Source: Sternotherus odoratus (lineage: Eukaryota; Chordata; Testudines; Kinosternidae). Taken from it: a stretch of DNA of 64,000 nucleotides. Positions within the stretch are counted from its first letter, which is position 1. Each line of letters begins with the position of its first letter. The stretch lies in NCBI GenBank assembly GCA_032164245.1, contig JAVMKO010000001.1:77187892-77251891 (forward strand), read 5' to 3'. The notes below the pieces were generated by a model. That model was not told the DNA's origin and made no database searches. It worked only from the letters and a program-made list of their open reading frames with translations. A program made the position numbers and the translations under genes. This document shows, piece after piece, positions 11,501 through 22,471 of the stretch.

Positions 11501-14500
11501 CCACAGTAAGAACAATGGAATTCCCTCCACATGGCAGAGGAGACAAAAGAACCTGGACACTCCTCCATTTTGCCTCTATTGGGCTCCAGCCTCTATCCTA
11601 CTCCAGCCTCTTCCCTGTCCAAGCCTCTGGAATATGGACTATTCTCATGGGAGCATTCCAAGCAATGGACTGAGGTCCTTCCAATTATTTGGAAGCAACC
11701 AAAACCTTGACTTAAGGCAGCAGTTTATTCCGTCACTGCTACAAACCTGAACCAAGAACTTTGCAATTATTGTATATATTTGCAAAAGCCACAAAGAGTC
11801 CTGTGACACCTTATAGACTAACAGACGTATTGGAGCATAAGCTTTCATGGGTGAATACCCACCTCTAGGGTTACCATTTGTCCAGATTCTCCCGGACATG
11901 TCCAGCTTTTTGGGATAAAAATAGCATGGGGGGAATTTGTAAAAGTCTAAAAATGTGCGGGATTCCCTCCTCCCCCACGTACAGAGCGTAGTGTTGGGCT
12001 CGGCAGTCAGAGCCTCTCTCTCCCGCAGCTTCGGGCAGCTGTAACAGCCCATCCCCTCTCCCCCCACTCCTCCTCCCTTCCCTGCATTCTCAGAGCTGCT
12101 GGCTGGGCTCTGCCACTCCCCTGCTGCCCAGCACGTGGGACCATGCTTTGAGCTGGGAAGCGTGGCAGCATGTGGGGCTGAGCCTGGAGCCCCACACGCC
12201 GTTTTGAGCTGCACGGTAAGGGGAGGGGCAGGGGTTAGAGAAGGGGCAGAGAATTTCTCCAGGGGGCAGTCAAGAGACAGGGAGTGGGGGGCTTAGATGG
12301 ATCGGGGGTTCTGGGAGGACAGTCTGGGGGCAAGGAGCAGAGAGAATTAGGTAGGGGGTGGGGTTCTGGGAGGCAGGTAGGGGCAGGGGTCCCAGGAGGG
12401 GATAGTCAGGGGACAAGGAGGGGGGGAGTTGGAGGTTCTGAGGGGGGCGGGAAGTGGGAGGGAGTGGGCGGGGCTAGGGCACACACACCCCATCCTCTTT
12501 TTTCGATTGGCAAAATATGGTAACCCGACCCACTTCGTCAGATGCATGCAGTCTGAGTGTTAGTCTATAAAATGCCACAGGACTCTGTCGCTTTTGCAGA
12601 TCCAGACTAACATGGCTACCCCTCTGATACTGTATTTGACTCCTTTAACCAATTTTAACTCTCACCTATCTTTCTTTCTATGAATAAACCTTTTGATTTT
12701 CCATACTAAAGGATTGGCATCAGCATGATTTCTGGGTAAAATCTGAGTTCTATATTAACCTGGGTGTGTGACTGATCCTTTGGGATCAGACAAACCTTTT
12801 ATTTGAGGAGACTGGTTGTAAAGAACCACTCATCTTTAAATACAGTGTTTTGGTGGTGACATAAGAACTGGAATGCCAAAGAAAACTGCTTTTATGACTT
12901 CTTGTTAGCCAGGTGATGGAACAGTTAACTTTTGTTGCTGCTTTGGTATATCTTATGGAAGATAACCACCAGTTTTGGGTTGTGTTTGCCCTGTTTCTCA
13001 GCCGTTTGTCCTGAGTTTGGCATTCTCAGTTGTGGCCCACTGAGGCACAGTTACAGATAGGAATGTGCATTCAGTGGTACTGAAAGCAGCAGAGAAGTCA
13101 AAGAAAATAAGAATGAGTTTATAAGCCATGAGACCTGGCCAAGAGAAGGCTACTGGCAACTCTTCTATATCAGTACATGTCCTATAATTAGTGATGTGGG
13201 ATCTTTGTCTCTTTTCATAGTGTCGTTGGTGTTTACTTGGAAACAGTGCCACTGTTGGACTTGGTGATATCACTGGGCATCACAACTTCACTCTCGCCTT
13301 CCCCCCGCATCTCAGCAGTTGGATAAGGAATACAGGCGGACAGGAAAAACCCCCAAAGGACGGAGGAGATTTTAAAACTTCACTAGTATTGATAGGGCTA
13401 CTGTGCCAGACATAGGCAAATAATATGAAAGGGATCACACAGAATAAAGCAAATTATACTCTAAAGTCTACAGAGCCAGGACTGTGTCTACTCCTGTATT
13501 TCTACAGCACTCAGCACAGTGGGGCCTTGATTCTGACTTGAATCTTGGGGGGCTACCTCACTGTGAATAAATACCTCAAACTGCCTTTTGATTGGCATTT
13601 TCTCATACATGCTGTAGCAGGCGAGACTCACCCTGCGGTGCCTCCTGCTGGTCGTCCAGGGAATCAGCTCTTTCCAGCCCCTGGAGCGCCCTCTGCAGGC
13701 CAGCGTCCCATTTCTCTCCTAGACCTCAGTGCCCTCCTCCCTGGGGTGCTGCACCCCTGCAGTACCCCCCACAGTCTAGCTCTGGGTCTCCCCTCCCCCA
13801 CCCACTATCCCCACCTTGCCTCAGCCTATGGGCTACTGCCAGTCACCATCAAACCCCCTTTCACTGGGGTCGACTGCAGTCTGCATAAGCCAGTCATCAT
13901 AGGCAAGGAGGGTTTGGCCTGCTGCCTCTGCCTACCCATGGGCCCCCTGCAGCCCCAGTACCCCTTCTAGGCCTCAGACCAGGCCCTGCAGCCTGGGGAG
14001 TTGCCAGCCTGGAGCTCCCCAGCTCCTCTGGCCTTTCCCCCCAACCCTGCTCCACTCCAGGTATCTTCTTAAGCTTCCCCAGCAGCCAGGCCAGTCTTCC
14101 TCTACAGCTAGAGAGAAAACTCTCTGAGCCTGGCCCACTGCCCTCTTAAAAGGGCCAGCTGGGCCCTAATTGACCCAGCCACAGCTGTGGCTGCTCTGCC
14201 TAATCAGCCTGGGAACTGCTTGCCCCAGCTACAGCCCTGTTTACCCAGGAGTGGGGCAGCCGCCCCACTACATATCCCATTACCACTCCAGTGGGAGTGA
14301 AGTGCTATTGGAACAGAGATAAATAAGAGGCAGGGAAGACAAGGTGAAATGTTAAATAACCAAGCACACCGCATTTGTAAGCTGAGGTTACCCAGGCCTC
14401 CTCAGACATCCTGAACTTTTCTTTTCCATGTGCCCTTGAGTGTCAGGGGGCAGATGTACAAGGATCTCGGGATCTAATTCCACTCACCTAGTGCTTCTGT

Positions 14501-17500
14501 GTGTGTGTGCGCCTGAATGTTGCCCCTACTTGCACTGGAGAGCAACAGCCTTGTGCTCTCTGCCGCATGCACTTAGGGGAAAGGACCTGCAGGATCCAGG
14601 TCTCAGCACAGGGCCGGCGACAGAAATTTGGGGGCCCCCTACTCTGATCGTTTGGGGCCCCCCCCCCAGCCCAGCTGGCGCTTCCCCCCAAGCTGACAGC
14701 GGCTGGCGGCAGTGCGGGGTCCTGCGGGAGCGCGAGCCCGGGAGCGGCGCAAGCCGCCCTTGCTGCTCTCCCTCTCCCCCCCCCCCCACATGCCCTTTCT
14801 CCTCCGGACCCGGCGGGAGAAGCCCTACCGTGCTGCGGAGACTCCCCGCCCTCGCCCTCTTTGCAGGCGGTGGTGCGCCGCTGCCGCCGGCCGGGCTCAC
14901 TGCTCCTGCCGGGGACACGCGCACTCATCCGCTCCGGAGGAGAGCCGTGCCGCCTCCCCACCCCTTCCCCGCTCTCCAGGCCCGGCAACAAGGGGGGATG
15001 ACTATGGGTACTGCTGTGTACCAGGCTCCAGACTTAAGGGGGCCCCCCTAAAGTCCGGGGCCTGGTACAGCTGTACCCGTAGTACCCCCCTGTCACCGGC
15101 CCAGTCTCAGCATAACTGGTGGGTTGTTCCATCACAAGCACCCGTATCCAAACAGCAAAATACGACCCCACAAGGGTCTAGGTCTGTCTCCTTCTACCTT
15201 TTCTATCTCCTCCAGAAAAGCATCGATGAAGTCTCTGGTAAAGGCTGGATCCCGGGTCTCCTTGTGCTCCTTCACAATCTCCCTTAGGATGTCAAAGCTA
15301 TCACTATAGGGTTGGAGGGTGTTATGCTGAGGCCCAGGAATACGCAACAACCAAGGCATCATGTTCAGAATCTAGGACGGAAGAGACAGGAGAGGAAAAG
15401 CATTAGATCAGGAAGGCAGTTCTCAGTTACTCGGCGGGGGAAGAGAGGGAACTGGGATGGAGTGTTCCCAACAGGCCGGCTCCCCCACTTCACATTTTGG
15501 GGCTCCCTCCCCTGCTCCCTCCACCATACAACACAATGTGTTGTGACCAACATTGTCTACATCTAAGTTAACCATCTGACTAACCGCTCCGGGAGTCAAG
15601 ACCCTCCTCAGTTCCCTTACGGAGCTGTTACCTAGCCTCCCATTGCCATGACAGTGGCAACAGGAGAACAGTGAAGGGGGACGGGGCGGGGGAAAGATTA
15701 CTGTTGAGAGTTTTCTTATTGTTTCAGGGCTCTGAGGAGATTTTAAATGTTACAAATACTGGCCCTGATGCCGCAGTCCCTACTCAGGAGAAATGACACT
15801 GACCTTCATGGGCTGGGCTCATATACCTTTTTTTTCCTGATCTATCTATTGAGTGTGATGGCCAAGGATCTGTAAAGGCAGAGTTCCCTTGAAGGGCTGG
15901 TTTTCTGGAGGAGAGGAAAGTCTCTCACTCGCCATTCCCTGATCTTGGTTGTAGTAATGGGATGGTTAATTCTTTTGTAAGAATGGGTGTGTGATATAGA
16001 AGATGAAGATGCAGTCTGATAGTCAGCTTCTTGAAAAAATCACATAGAGCAAAGTCACTGGTGTTCCCAGCTGGGAGCAGGTGGGATGCCTTCTTCCCTA
16101 AAGATATTCACAGAGTTCTCTTACTATATTGAAAAGCATAATAGTCTGGGGTTGGTTTTGTTGTTGTTGTTTTTTTTAAAAAAAGTTTTAGATGTTCTGC
16201 TCATAAAAACACTTGCAAATTAGGAAACATCTCTAAACTTTCCAGGCCATCAGTTCATCCAAACTGGTCTGGAAATCTCCCAATAACAAGCCTTCCTTAG
16301 AAGAATTTCCTGTACACGTTTCTTGTTGACCAAGAAATACTAACGCTATGTCTACACTACGCAGCTTTGAGCAACAGAGCTGTGCGCTACAGCCAGTGTA
16401 GCCACTGTTTGTTGACAGGAGAGAACAATCCTGCCGACAAAAAACTTCCATCCCCCACAAAGAGGGGTGTTAGTGTTGTCAGCAGGAGAGCGCTCCTGCC
16501 AACAAAGCGCTGTTCACACCAGCACTTGTCGTCAACAAAACGTTTGTCTTTGGGGGGGGGGGGGGGGTGTTTGTCTTTCACTTGCCAGTGTAGACAAAGC
16601 CAAAGAGACCAGGTTATCTCCAGGCATTTCAGCAGTCCCACTTCCCGTCCCGGCTGCCTCTAGAAAATGCAGAAAACACAAGGGAAATAGCCATGCGCAA
16701 ACCCTAATCACAATGTATTTGATGGGTATCAGGAGATTTCTGTTTTATCCAAACTAGTTCATAATCCCTGCATCAAAAGCACCATGGCATCTTTGTCTAA
16801 AAGGTGTGTGAGCTCTTCATCCCCCTCGAACCCACCCAGGCAACCAAGAGGTTTCATTTTTACTGACAATCACATTTTTGTGGGCTACCTGGGTCATGAG
16901 TCCAGCTCCTATATTGAAAGCCTCCTCTATCAGGTGTAGCATCTTCAGGAATTTCTCATTGTTGTACTCAAAGCGGTTGCCAAAAGTGAGGGAGCACATC
17001 ACATTGCCGACGGCACTGTTTATGAGGAAGCGTGGATTGAAGGGATGGCCTGAAAAAGATACAGGAACCAACCCAAGAGATTAGGAGGCAGACCAGGACC
17101 GCAGCCTGCTGTTACATGGGGATGTATTCAATGAGACCCTCTAACACCACAGAAAGTGAGAAATGCACTGCACCTTGCTGCTTACCTGAATCCCCTCCAC
17201 AGTGGCTGGATCATCTCCTCATGCAAACCACTCCTCCTCTACCTCCACCTCCTCTAGAATTGCTCTTCCTCTAGCTTCACGTACGCTACTCTTGAGAGCA
17301 CCCCCTTCCCTGCTTTATTACTAGTGATATGACAGTTTCCAATCTCCCAAGCATACCATCTTTAGAACTGAATGCAGAGGACAGACAGACAGCTTCCTCA
17401 GTCACGCGCTGATCCAGGGATTTCTTCCCCAGCCCAAAATTCCTCAAGGTGGAGAGTGTGAATCTCCTCAGCTCCTTCCAGCCATGGCCATACCTTGCCA

Positions 17501-19867
17501 TCATTATCCCTGCAGGGGTTTGAAGAGCTATTAGTCAAATAACCACCTGTTCTCTCGCCCATCTCCCTTTTGTAATAAATGGCAAAAGGTGGGGTTTCTT
17601 GTATTGATTTACTCCTTTTAGTTAATTTATTTCCCCCTGTTAACTGTCCCGCTATACACATGGTTCACTAAGGTGATACCTGTGGGGAGAAATGGGCTTG
17701 GGTCCCTTGGGAAGTTGTGTGGGCTAGAGCAATAGTTCCCATCACTGCTCCACGGGCCAGACCTGGTACTTCCGGTTTTTGTGACTCTAGATGCTGGCTG
17801 TGAAACAGGATTTCAAATAAATTTTATAATGCCAGCTGGCCTTTGAGTCTCTTGCTGGTGGGATCAATTTGACACCAGCAGCCTGGGGCAGCTGGAGAGA
17901 AGCTCGTTGTCAGGCTGTAAGCCACTTTCTACTCCCCTGTAACAACCAGATTAGTAATCAATCCATTCTGCAGAGAGCAGTGGTGTCTGTATGTGCACAG
18001 TGTGTGTGTGTGCACGCGTGCATAGACACCCACAGTCCATCATAATGTACGGGACCCATAATGTACCCTGAAGGCAGAGCCATGTTGCTTTTGCTCCCCA
18101 AGAACTGATGTGCATGGAGGAGATGGGAAATTTGCCCTGGACTATAAGAAGCTTTAACTGCTTGAGGGACACTTGCCTTCACAGTTTTTTCTATAGCCCA
18201 GATGGTCAAATACAAAAAAGGGTGGTCGATCAGCAAAGTCCTCTGATCTCTGGACTAATGCTTCCTTTACAGCGTCTAATCCATTCAGCACGACCACATT
18301 TTTCCATCCAACCTGAAGAGAGAAGATCTTTCCAAACCTCTCACTGGGCTGTCAAGTAAGAGGGAAAAGAGAGAGAGAAAAGAAACAGGATTAAAGAGAA
18401 AACCAGCTGCTCAGGCTGTAGCTTAAAATGAGAGACCCTGTAGCACAGTCTGTGAAAGGCAGAGTGCACAGGGGCTGTGACTGCAGAGTGCTTAATCCCT
18501 GCAAGGCTGTAGACCCAAGGGGAATAAGCCCAAATCTTGTCGGAGGGATCTAGCTCAGCACGACGTTTTCATATGACGACATGCAGATTTGGGTGGGAAG
18601 CAATCAGTGTCCCCCTCCTCTGCCACCATAATTTCCCAACTGCTATTTGTCCATAAAGAACGTTGTTGGGTTTCAAAATCCTGTCTTACTGCACCAATTC
18701 TCAACTGTCCATTAGCGCTGGTCAAAACTCAATTTCCAGTTAGCGGGACATTTTGACATTTTGTAATTTGTTTCCAGGTAGAATCAGAATGAAAACAAAT
18801 TTCCCAGACATTGAAATTTCCCAAAAATTTCTGTTTGGAAAGTTTTTGTTTCAAAATGTCATTTTGAAATCTGGAAATTTGGATTCTAATGCTGTTTTGT
18901 TATATGGGGCTTTTTTATTTGTATAGGATTAGATTTTATCCATAACATGTCAGTGGTAATAGTGCTCTGATGTGTTATGAAATAATATAAAAATAACTAA
19001 AAATGAAGAACTCTGAAACAAACATTTTTCACACTGAACACATTTTCAGGCCACCCCTTGGGAATAATAATCAAAACCAGCATTTGTTGTCTAAAAAATA
19101 GTTCAGTGAAAACATTCCCACCAGCTCTATGGTACAGTTGTGTATGGGAACCATTGCTAAAGTGATGTAATTCTCCAATTTACACACACTTGGGAGGGTG
19201 CATCCAAGTCCTAGTTTAAGGGCCCAAATGAGGAATAAAGCACTTACATTGCTGTTTTCTCAACCATTAGAGTAGTGTAAACGAGTGTCAATGCTTTCTT
19301 TATATTAACATTTACTTTAACAAGTATAGTGAACAATACAAACTGATTTACAGTCTTGATATACACACACACGATTCCATAGTGTATTACTGATCAACAA
19401 TTAACCAACCACCTACACTGATTACATTGAGAGGGGGGTGTCACAAGTTCACATGATGTACATGTAAAATGCTTTTTTGCCCCGCTTTTATTGTTAGCTT
19501 TTTCTCCTTTTATAGATTGAAATCTTCCTGCAATGCAGTAAATAATAAATGCACTTCAGCTGCCACTCAAGAACCGGAAATTGATCTGGCATGGGTGTTA
19601 TTCACCAACCCTTTCTGCCAGTCAGTGAAAGGTATATGTTCCTCTGGCACTTACCTCAGTTAAGGCAAGGCGAGGACACTTGAAATCAACCTGCAGCAAG
19701 TTCCCAATGAAAGGGAAGGAGACAGGACCTGGGGGGTAGTTGTTCCATCTCTTTCTGCGCTTTATGTGATCGAAAACCAGGATAAAGACAGCAAAAAAGA
19801 GGCCGAGGGTTCTGAAGTTGTTCCAGAAGGATGGGAGCTGGGACCCAAACCAGGTGAGCAGTTCCAT
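5421..19867 (-). CDS. CYP2D: CYP2D-family cytochrome P450, nine coding exons, intact
   Basis: Microsomal haem-thiolate monooxygenase of the CYP2D subfamily, an ER-anchored drug/xenobiotic oxidase that takes electrons from P450 reductase. The exons (19655-19867, 18177-18348, 17357-17509, 16889-17049, 15198-15371, 9071-9212, 8539-8726, 7922-8063, 5421-5599) sum to 1524 nt, i.e. 507 residues plus TAA, with no stop or frameshift. Exons 2, 3, 4, 6, 7, 8 and the coding part of exon 9 have the lengths I recall for human CYP2D6 (172, 153, 161, 142, 188, 142, 179). Visible landmarks are an N-terminal membrane anchor, PPGP hinge 45-48, I-helix GAATETT 314-320, ETQR 372-375 and the FSAGRRMCLG haem loop 446-455 with Cys453. 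CYP2D-type signatures include NLLQVDF and [13 protein letters not shown]. Intron 5 (6 kb) holds a Tigger MITE, a fold-back element and LTR-like and hAT sequence. A C/EBP-like GTTGCAAAT lies about 90 bp upstream of the start (weak). The exact CYP2D member name cannot be fixed. Confidence 0.95.
5686..5823. mobile_element. short hAT-like MITE (TAGGGTGACCAGAT family)
   Basis: Inverted ends TAGGGTGACCAGATG and TTTGGTCACCCTA. Flanking 8-mers ACTAGAGC and ACAAGAGG agree at 6 of 8. A second member in opposite orientation is at 56108-56227. In CYP2D intron 8. Confidence 0.75.
5830..6679 (+). mobile_element. CR1 LINE fragment, RT to 3' end with internal deletion
   Basis: Plus strand reads SKAFDTVPH (RT motif) near 6000 and ends at the CR1-type tail TTCTATGATTCTAAG. 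The part between about 6180 and 6540 joins distant CR1 regions and carries an unrelated C-rich stretch. In CYP2D intron 8. Confidence 0.85.
6680..7558. mobile_element. PIF/Harbinger-type MITE with palindromic GC-rich core
   Basis: Inverted ends GGGTACGTCTTCACTA and TAGTGAAGACATGCCC, flanked by TAA on both sides (6677-6679, 7559-7561), the 3-bp target typical of Harbinger. It landed in the tail of the CR1 fragment. The core (6930-7345) has tandem units around CCCGAGCAGCCCCGCG on the left and their inverted copies on the right. Confidence 0.85.
7680..7830 (-). mobile_element. CR1 3'-end fragment
   Basis: Matches the CR1 3' region, reverse orientation (CTGTGGTCCATCCAGTCCAG and AGGAAGGTCCAAGAAGCCCC). 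Confidence 0.65.
7922..8063 (-). CDS. CYP2D: CYP2D exon 8 (residues 402-449)
   Basis: Acceptor GTTTAG and donor GCAG|GTAAAT. It encodes [13 protein letters not shown], the PERF-like FYPEHFLD, and AFMPFSAG, the start of the haem loop. It is 142 nt. Confidence 0.95.
8539..8726 (-). CDS. CYP2D: CYP2D exon 7 (residues 339-401), ExxR
   Basis: Acceptor TTTCCAG and donor AAG|GTACAGG. It encodes [23 protein letters not shown] (K-helix ExxR = ETQR) and [12 protein letters not shown]. It is 188 nt. Confidence 0.95.
9071..9212 (-). CDS. CYP2D: CYP2D exon 6 (residues 292-339), I helix
   Basis: Acceptor TTCAG and donor CAAA|GTAAGTG. It encodes [13 protein letters not shown] and the oxygen-activation I-helix stretch [10 protein letters not shown], then LRYPDVQ. 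It is 142 nt. Confidence 0.94.
9213..10806. other. CYP2D intron 5, first part, no repeat recognised
   Basis: Moderately AT-rich intronic sequence. No splice-compatible extra exon or clear transposon termini were found. Confidence 0.5.
10809..11107. mobile_element. Tigger/pogo-type MITE
   Basis: Ends CAGTAGACTCTTGATTATCC and its inverted match ending GAGTCTACTG, flanked by TA on both sides. Same family as 27711-28574 and 41866-42158. In CYP2D intron 5. Confidence 0.9.
11781..12630. repeat. fold-back SINE-like element interrupted by an hAT MITE
   Basis: Left arm from 11781 (GAGTCCTGTGACACCTTATA) and right arm to 12630 are inverted copies meeting at the GAATACCCAC/CCCACTTCG centre. The right arm ends with the family head ATGGCTACCCCTCTGATAC, which the left arm lacks. 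Confidence 0.75.
11866..12528. mobile_element. hAT-like MITE (TAGGGTTACCAT family) nested in a fold-back element
   Basis: Inverted ends TAGGGTTACCAT and ATGGTAACCCGA. Flanking 8-mers CCCACCTC (11858-11865) and CCCACTTC (12529-12536) agree at 7 of 8. The interior is G-rich. A 125-bp relative is at 37987-38110. Confidence 0.8.
13613..14272 (-). mobile_element. probable solo LTR
   Basis: Bounded by TGTAGCAGGCG and the inverted CGCCCCACTACA. In minus orientation it carries a TTTTAAGAGGG box that could serve as TATA. No matching flanking duplication, so this is a judgement from termini and composition. In CYP2D intron 5. Confidence 0.4.
14609..15104. mobile_element. GC-rich hAT MITE, copy 2
   Basis: Ends CAGGGCCGGCGACAG and CTGTCACCGGCCCAG with a perfect 8-bp duplication TCTCAGCA (14601-14608, 15105-15112). 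It ends about 85 bp from the CYP2D exon 5 donor. Confidence 0.92.
15198..15371 (-). CDS. CYP2D: CYP2D exon 5 (residues 234-291)
   Basis: Acceptor CCTAG|ATT and donor AAG|GTAGAA. It encodes the G-helix region with [19 protein letters not shown] and [11 protein letters not shown]. It is 174 nt, one codon shorter than human CYP2D6 exon 5 as I recall it. An hAT MITE ends about 85 bp past the donor. Confidence 0.93.
16344..16601. mobile_element. Harbinger-like MITE
   Basis: Ends GCTATGTCTACACTACG and GTGTAGACAAAGCC are inverted and related to 6680-7558. Interior repeats around GTTGACAGGAGAG and a poly-G run (about 16552-16567). In CYP2D intron 4. Confidence 0.65.
16889..17049 (-). CDS. CYP2D: CYP2D exon 4 (residues 180-233)
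   Basis: The acceptor TTTTTCAG completes a split Gly codon. The exon encodes [16 protein letters not shown] and [10 protein letters not shown], matching the CYP2D F-helix region. It is 161 nt with donor CAG|GTAGCC. Confidence 0.94.
17357..17509 (-). CDS. CYP2D: CYP2D exon 3 (residues 129-180)
   Basis: The acceptor CTGCAG is followed by GG that completes the split Gly codon. It encodes [13 protein letters not shown] (C-helix WxxxR) and [20 protein letters not shown]. It is 153 nt with donor GATG|GTATGC. Confidence 0.94.
17992..18016. repeat. GT/GC-rich microsatellite
   Basis: Imperfect (GT)n with a TGCACGCGTGCA tail in CYP2D intron 2. Confidence 0.7.
18177..18348 (-). CDS. CYP2D: CYP2D exon 2 (residues 72-129)
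   Basis: The acceptor follows a long pyrimidine tract ending TTGACAG. The 172-nt exon encodes the segment with [21 protein letters not shown] and ADRPP, all CYP2D-like. The donor is GAAG|GCAAGT, a GC rather than GT donor, keeping phase 1. Confidence 0.92.
18349..19654 (-). other. CYP2D intron 1, no repeat recognised
   Basis: AT-rich sequence. About 18720-19110 and 3480-3840 share a style of TTTCAAAATGT/CATTTTGAAAT repeats that may be an old element; no boundaries found. Confidence 0.4.
19655..19867 (-). CDS. CYP2D: CYP2D exon 1 (residues 1-71)
   Basis: ATG at 19865-19867. The N-terminus has a hydrophobic anchor (about residues 14-34), a basic stop-transfer stretch (KRRKRW) and the proline hinge PPGP. 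Donor is GAG|GTAAGT, phase 0. It is 33 nt longer than human CYP2D6 exon 1 as I recall it, the extra length being N-terminal. Confidence 0.93.
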
Positions 19868-20747
19868 TGTGTCTCTCCTACCTACCTTTCTCTAGCTATT
19901 CTATTCTATTCATGCCCTCTCTTCTAATAACGAAGTGCCATAAGTTGACACAGGATGTTGCAAATAGCAAAGTGTTGGGCTGTGTAATTATTGTTTTTCT
20001 TCAGCTCCTCCCCATACCTCGTAGGAGTGGTGATGAAGGTGTGTCTGTCTGCAGTTTACACAAGCCATAATTTTACACAAAATCTTTAGGAGGAGTCACT
20101 TCTGGGGGCCAATCTGATGATAGGTGGAGCTAAAAAATGTATATGTATATGGCTGCTCATCCCTGTGGTATCTAGCCATCACAGTGGCATTACTTAAGAA
20201 GGTTCTGAATTATCCGTGACTGGAATTATAACAATTAGACATCAGTCATTAATAACTTAACTTAATTACAACCCAGTTTCTTCAAAATCATAAGAACATA
20301 AGAACGGCCATACTGGATCAGACCAAAGGTCCATCAAGCCTAATATCCTGTCCTTTGACAGTGGCCAATGGCAGGTGCCCTAAAGGGAATGAACAGACAG
20401 GTTATTATCAAATGATCCATGCCCTGTTATCCAATCCCAGCTTCTGGCAAACAGAGGCTAGGGATGCCATTCCTGCCCATTCTGGCTAATAGCCATTGAT
20501 GGACTTATCTCCCATGAATCTATCTAGCACCCTTTTGAACTGCATTATGGTATTGGCTTTCACAACACCCTCTGGTAAAGATTTCCAGAAGTTGACAGTG
20601 CATTCCATGAAAAATACTTTCTCGTGTTTGTTTTAAACCTGCTACCTATTCATTTTGTTTTGTGGCCCCTTGTTCTTGTATTTACTTACTTATTTACTTT
20701 CTCCATGCCACCCATGATTTTATAGACCTCTATCATATCCCCACTTA

Positions 20748-21029
20748 GGGATTGTCTTCACTACCCGGTAGCCATCGATCTTCTGGCGATCGATTTCTCG
20801 CGTCTTATGAAGACGCGAGAAATCAATCGCTCGCAGAGCCCCTGTCGACTCCGGAACCCCAGCTTGCCGGGAGGCGCAAGCTGGAGTCGACGGGGGAGCG
20901 CGCCGCCTGCCGCCGCCATGAGGACGGACGGTAAGTCGGCTGCAGATACGCAAACCTCAGCTACGTGATTCACGTAGCTGAAGTTGCGTATCTGCAGTCG
21001 ATTCTCCTCCCCGTAGTGGAGAGCAGCCC
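20748..21029. mobile_element. Harbinger-type MITE nested in CR1
   Basis: Ends GGGATTGTCTTCACTACC and GTAGTGGAGAGCAGCCC, flanked by TTA (20745-20747, 21030-21032). The interior contains several inner palindromes such as GCGATCGAT and the GCAGATACGCAA pair. Confidence 0.85.
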
Positions 21030-22471
21030 TTAGTTGCCTCTTTTCTAAGCTGAAAAGTCCCAGTCTTATTAATCTCTCCACGTACAGAAGCCATTCTATA
21101 CCCCTAATCATTTTATTGCTCTTTTCTGAACCTTTTCCAATTCCAATGGGCAACCACATCTGCACACAGTATTCAAGGTGTGGGCATATCATGGATTTAT
21201 GTTGGGGCAATCTGATATTTTCTGTCTCATTATCTATCCCTTTCTTGATGATTCCCAACATTCTATTTGCTTTTTTGACTTCCACTGCACATTGAGTGGA
21301 TGATTCCAGAGAACTATCCACAAAGATCCCAAGAGCTCTTTCTTAAGTGGGAACAGCTAATTTAGAACCCCATCATTGAATATGTATAGTTAGGATTATG
21401 TTTTCCAATATGCATTACTTTGCATTTATTAACATTAAATTTCATCTGCCATTTTGTTGTCCAGTCACCCAGGATTTTGAGATCCTTGTATAGCTCTTCA
21501 CAGTCTGCCTGGGACTTAACTATCTTGAGCAGTTTTGTATCATTTGGAAATTTTGCCACCTCACTGTTGACCCCTTTTTCCAGATACATTAAATCGGACT
21601 GGGTCCAGTACAGATCCCTGGGGGACACCACTATTTAACTCTCTCCATCCTGAAAACTGGCCATTTATTCCTATCTTTTGTTTCCTGTATTTTAACCAGT
21701 TACCAGTCATCAGGGAACCTTCCCTCTTATCCTATGACTGCTTATTTTGCTTAAGTGCCTTTGGTGAGGGAACTTGTCAAAGGCTTTCTGAAAATCTAAA
21801 AACTATATCCACCGGCTTGCCTTTGTCAGCATGCTTGTTGAATACATCAAAGAATTCTAGTAGATTGGTGAGGCATGATTTCCCTTTACAAAAACCATGT
21901 TGACTATTTCCCAACAAATTATGTTCATCTATGTGTCTGACAATTTTGTTCATTACAATAGTTTCAACCAATTTCCCCAGCACTGAAGTGAGGTTTATTG
22001 GTCTGTAGTACCCGGGTCACCCCTGGAGCCCTTTTTAAAAAATTGGCATCACATTAGCTATCCTCCAGTCATTTGGTACCAAAGCTGATTTAAATGATAG
22101 GTTACAGATGACAGTTAGTAGTCCTGCATTTTCACATTTGAGTTCCTTCAGAACTCTTGGGTGAATACCATCAGGGCCTGGAGACTAATTACTGTTTAGT
22201 TTATCAACTTGTTCCAAAACCTCTTCAAATGACACCTTGATTTTGGACAGTTCCTCAGATCTATCACCCAAAAAGAATGGCTCAGGTTTGGGAATCTCCC
22301 TCACATCCTCAGCAATGAAGACCAATGCAAAGAATTCATTTAGTTTCTCCGCAATGGCCTTATCATATTTGAATGCTCCTTTAGCATCTCGATCATCCAG
22401 TGGCTCCACTGATTATTTAGCAGGCTTCCTGCTTCTGATATATTTTTAAAAAATTGCTATTACTTTTGGAG

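Larger units (their letters stand above)
11108..13070 (+). repeat. LTR-retroelement-like sequence of uncertain family (host of the fold-back insert)
   Basis: Parts on either side of the insert at 11781-12630 read like one repeat I associate with turtle LTR elements. An AATAAA (12683-12688) is followed by TTTTGATTTTCCATACTAAA. No TG/CA boundaries or target duplications could be fixed, so the limits are approximate. Confidence 0.3.

Noticed and set aside
14440..15051. ORF of 203 codons in CYP2D intron 5
   Set aside because: It runs through intron sequence into the GC-rich hAT MITE and has no domain or splice support.
5421..19867. CYP2D as a pseudogene (like human CYP2D7/2D8P)
   Set aside because: All nine exons join in frame, have valid splice sites and retain Cys453, ExxR and I-helix residues.
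20761..21321. Minus-strand ORF of 186 codons
   Set aside because: It joins CR1 3' reading with the nested Harbinger MITE; the chimera is accidental.
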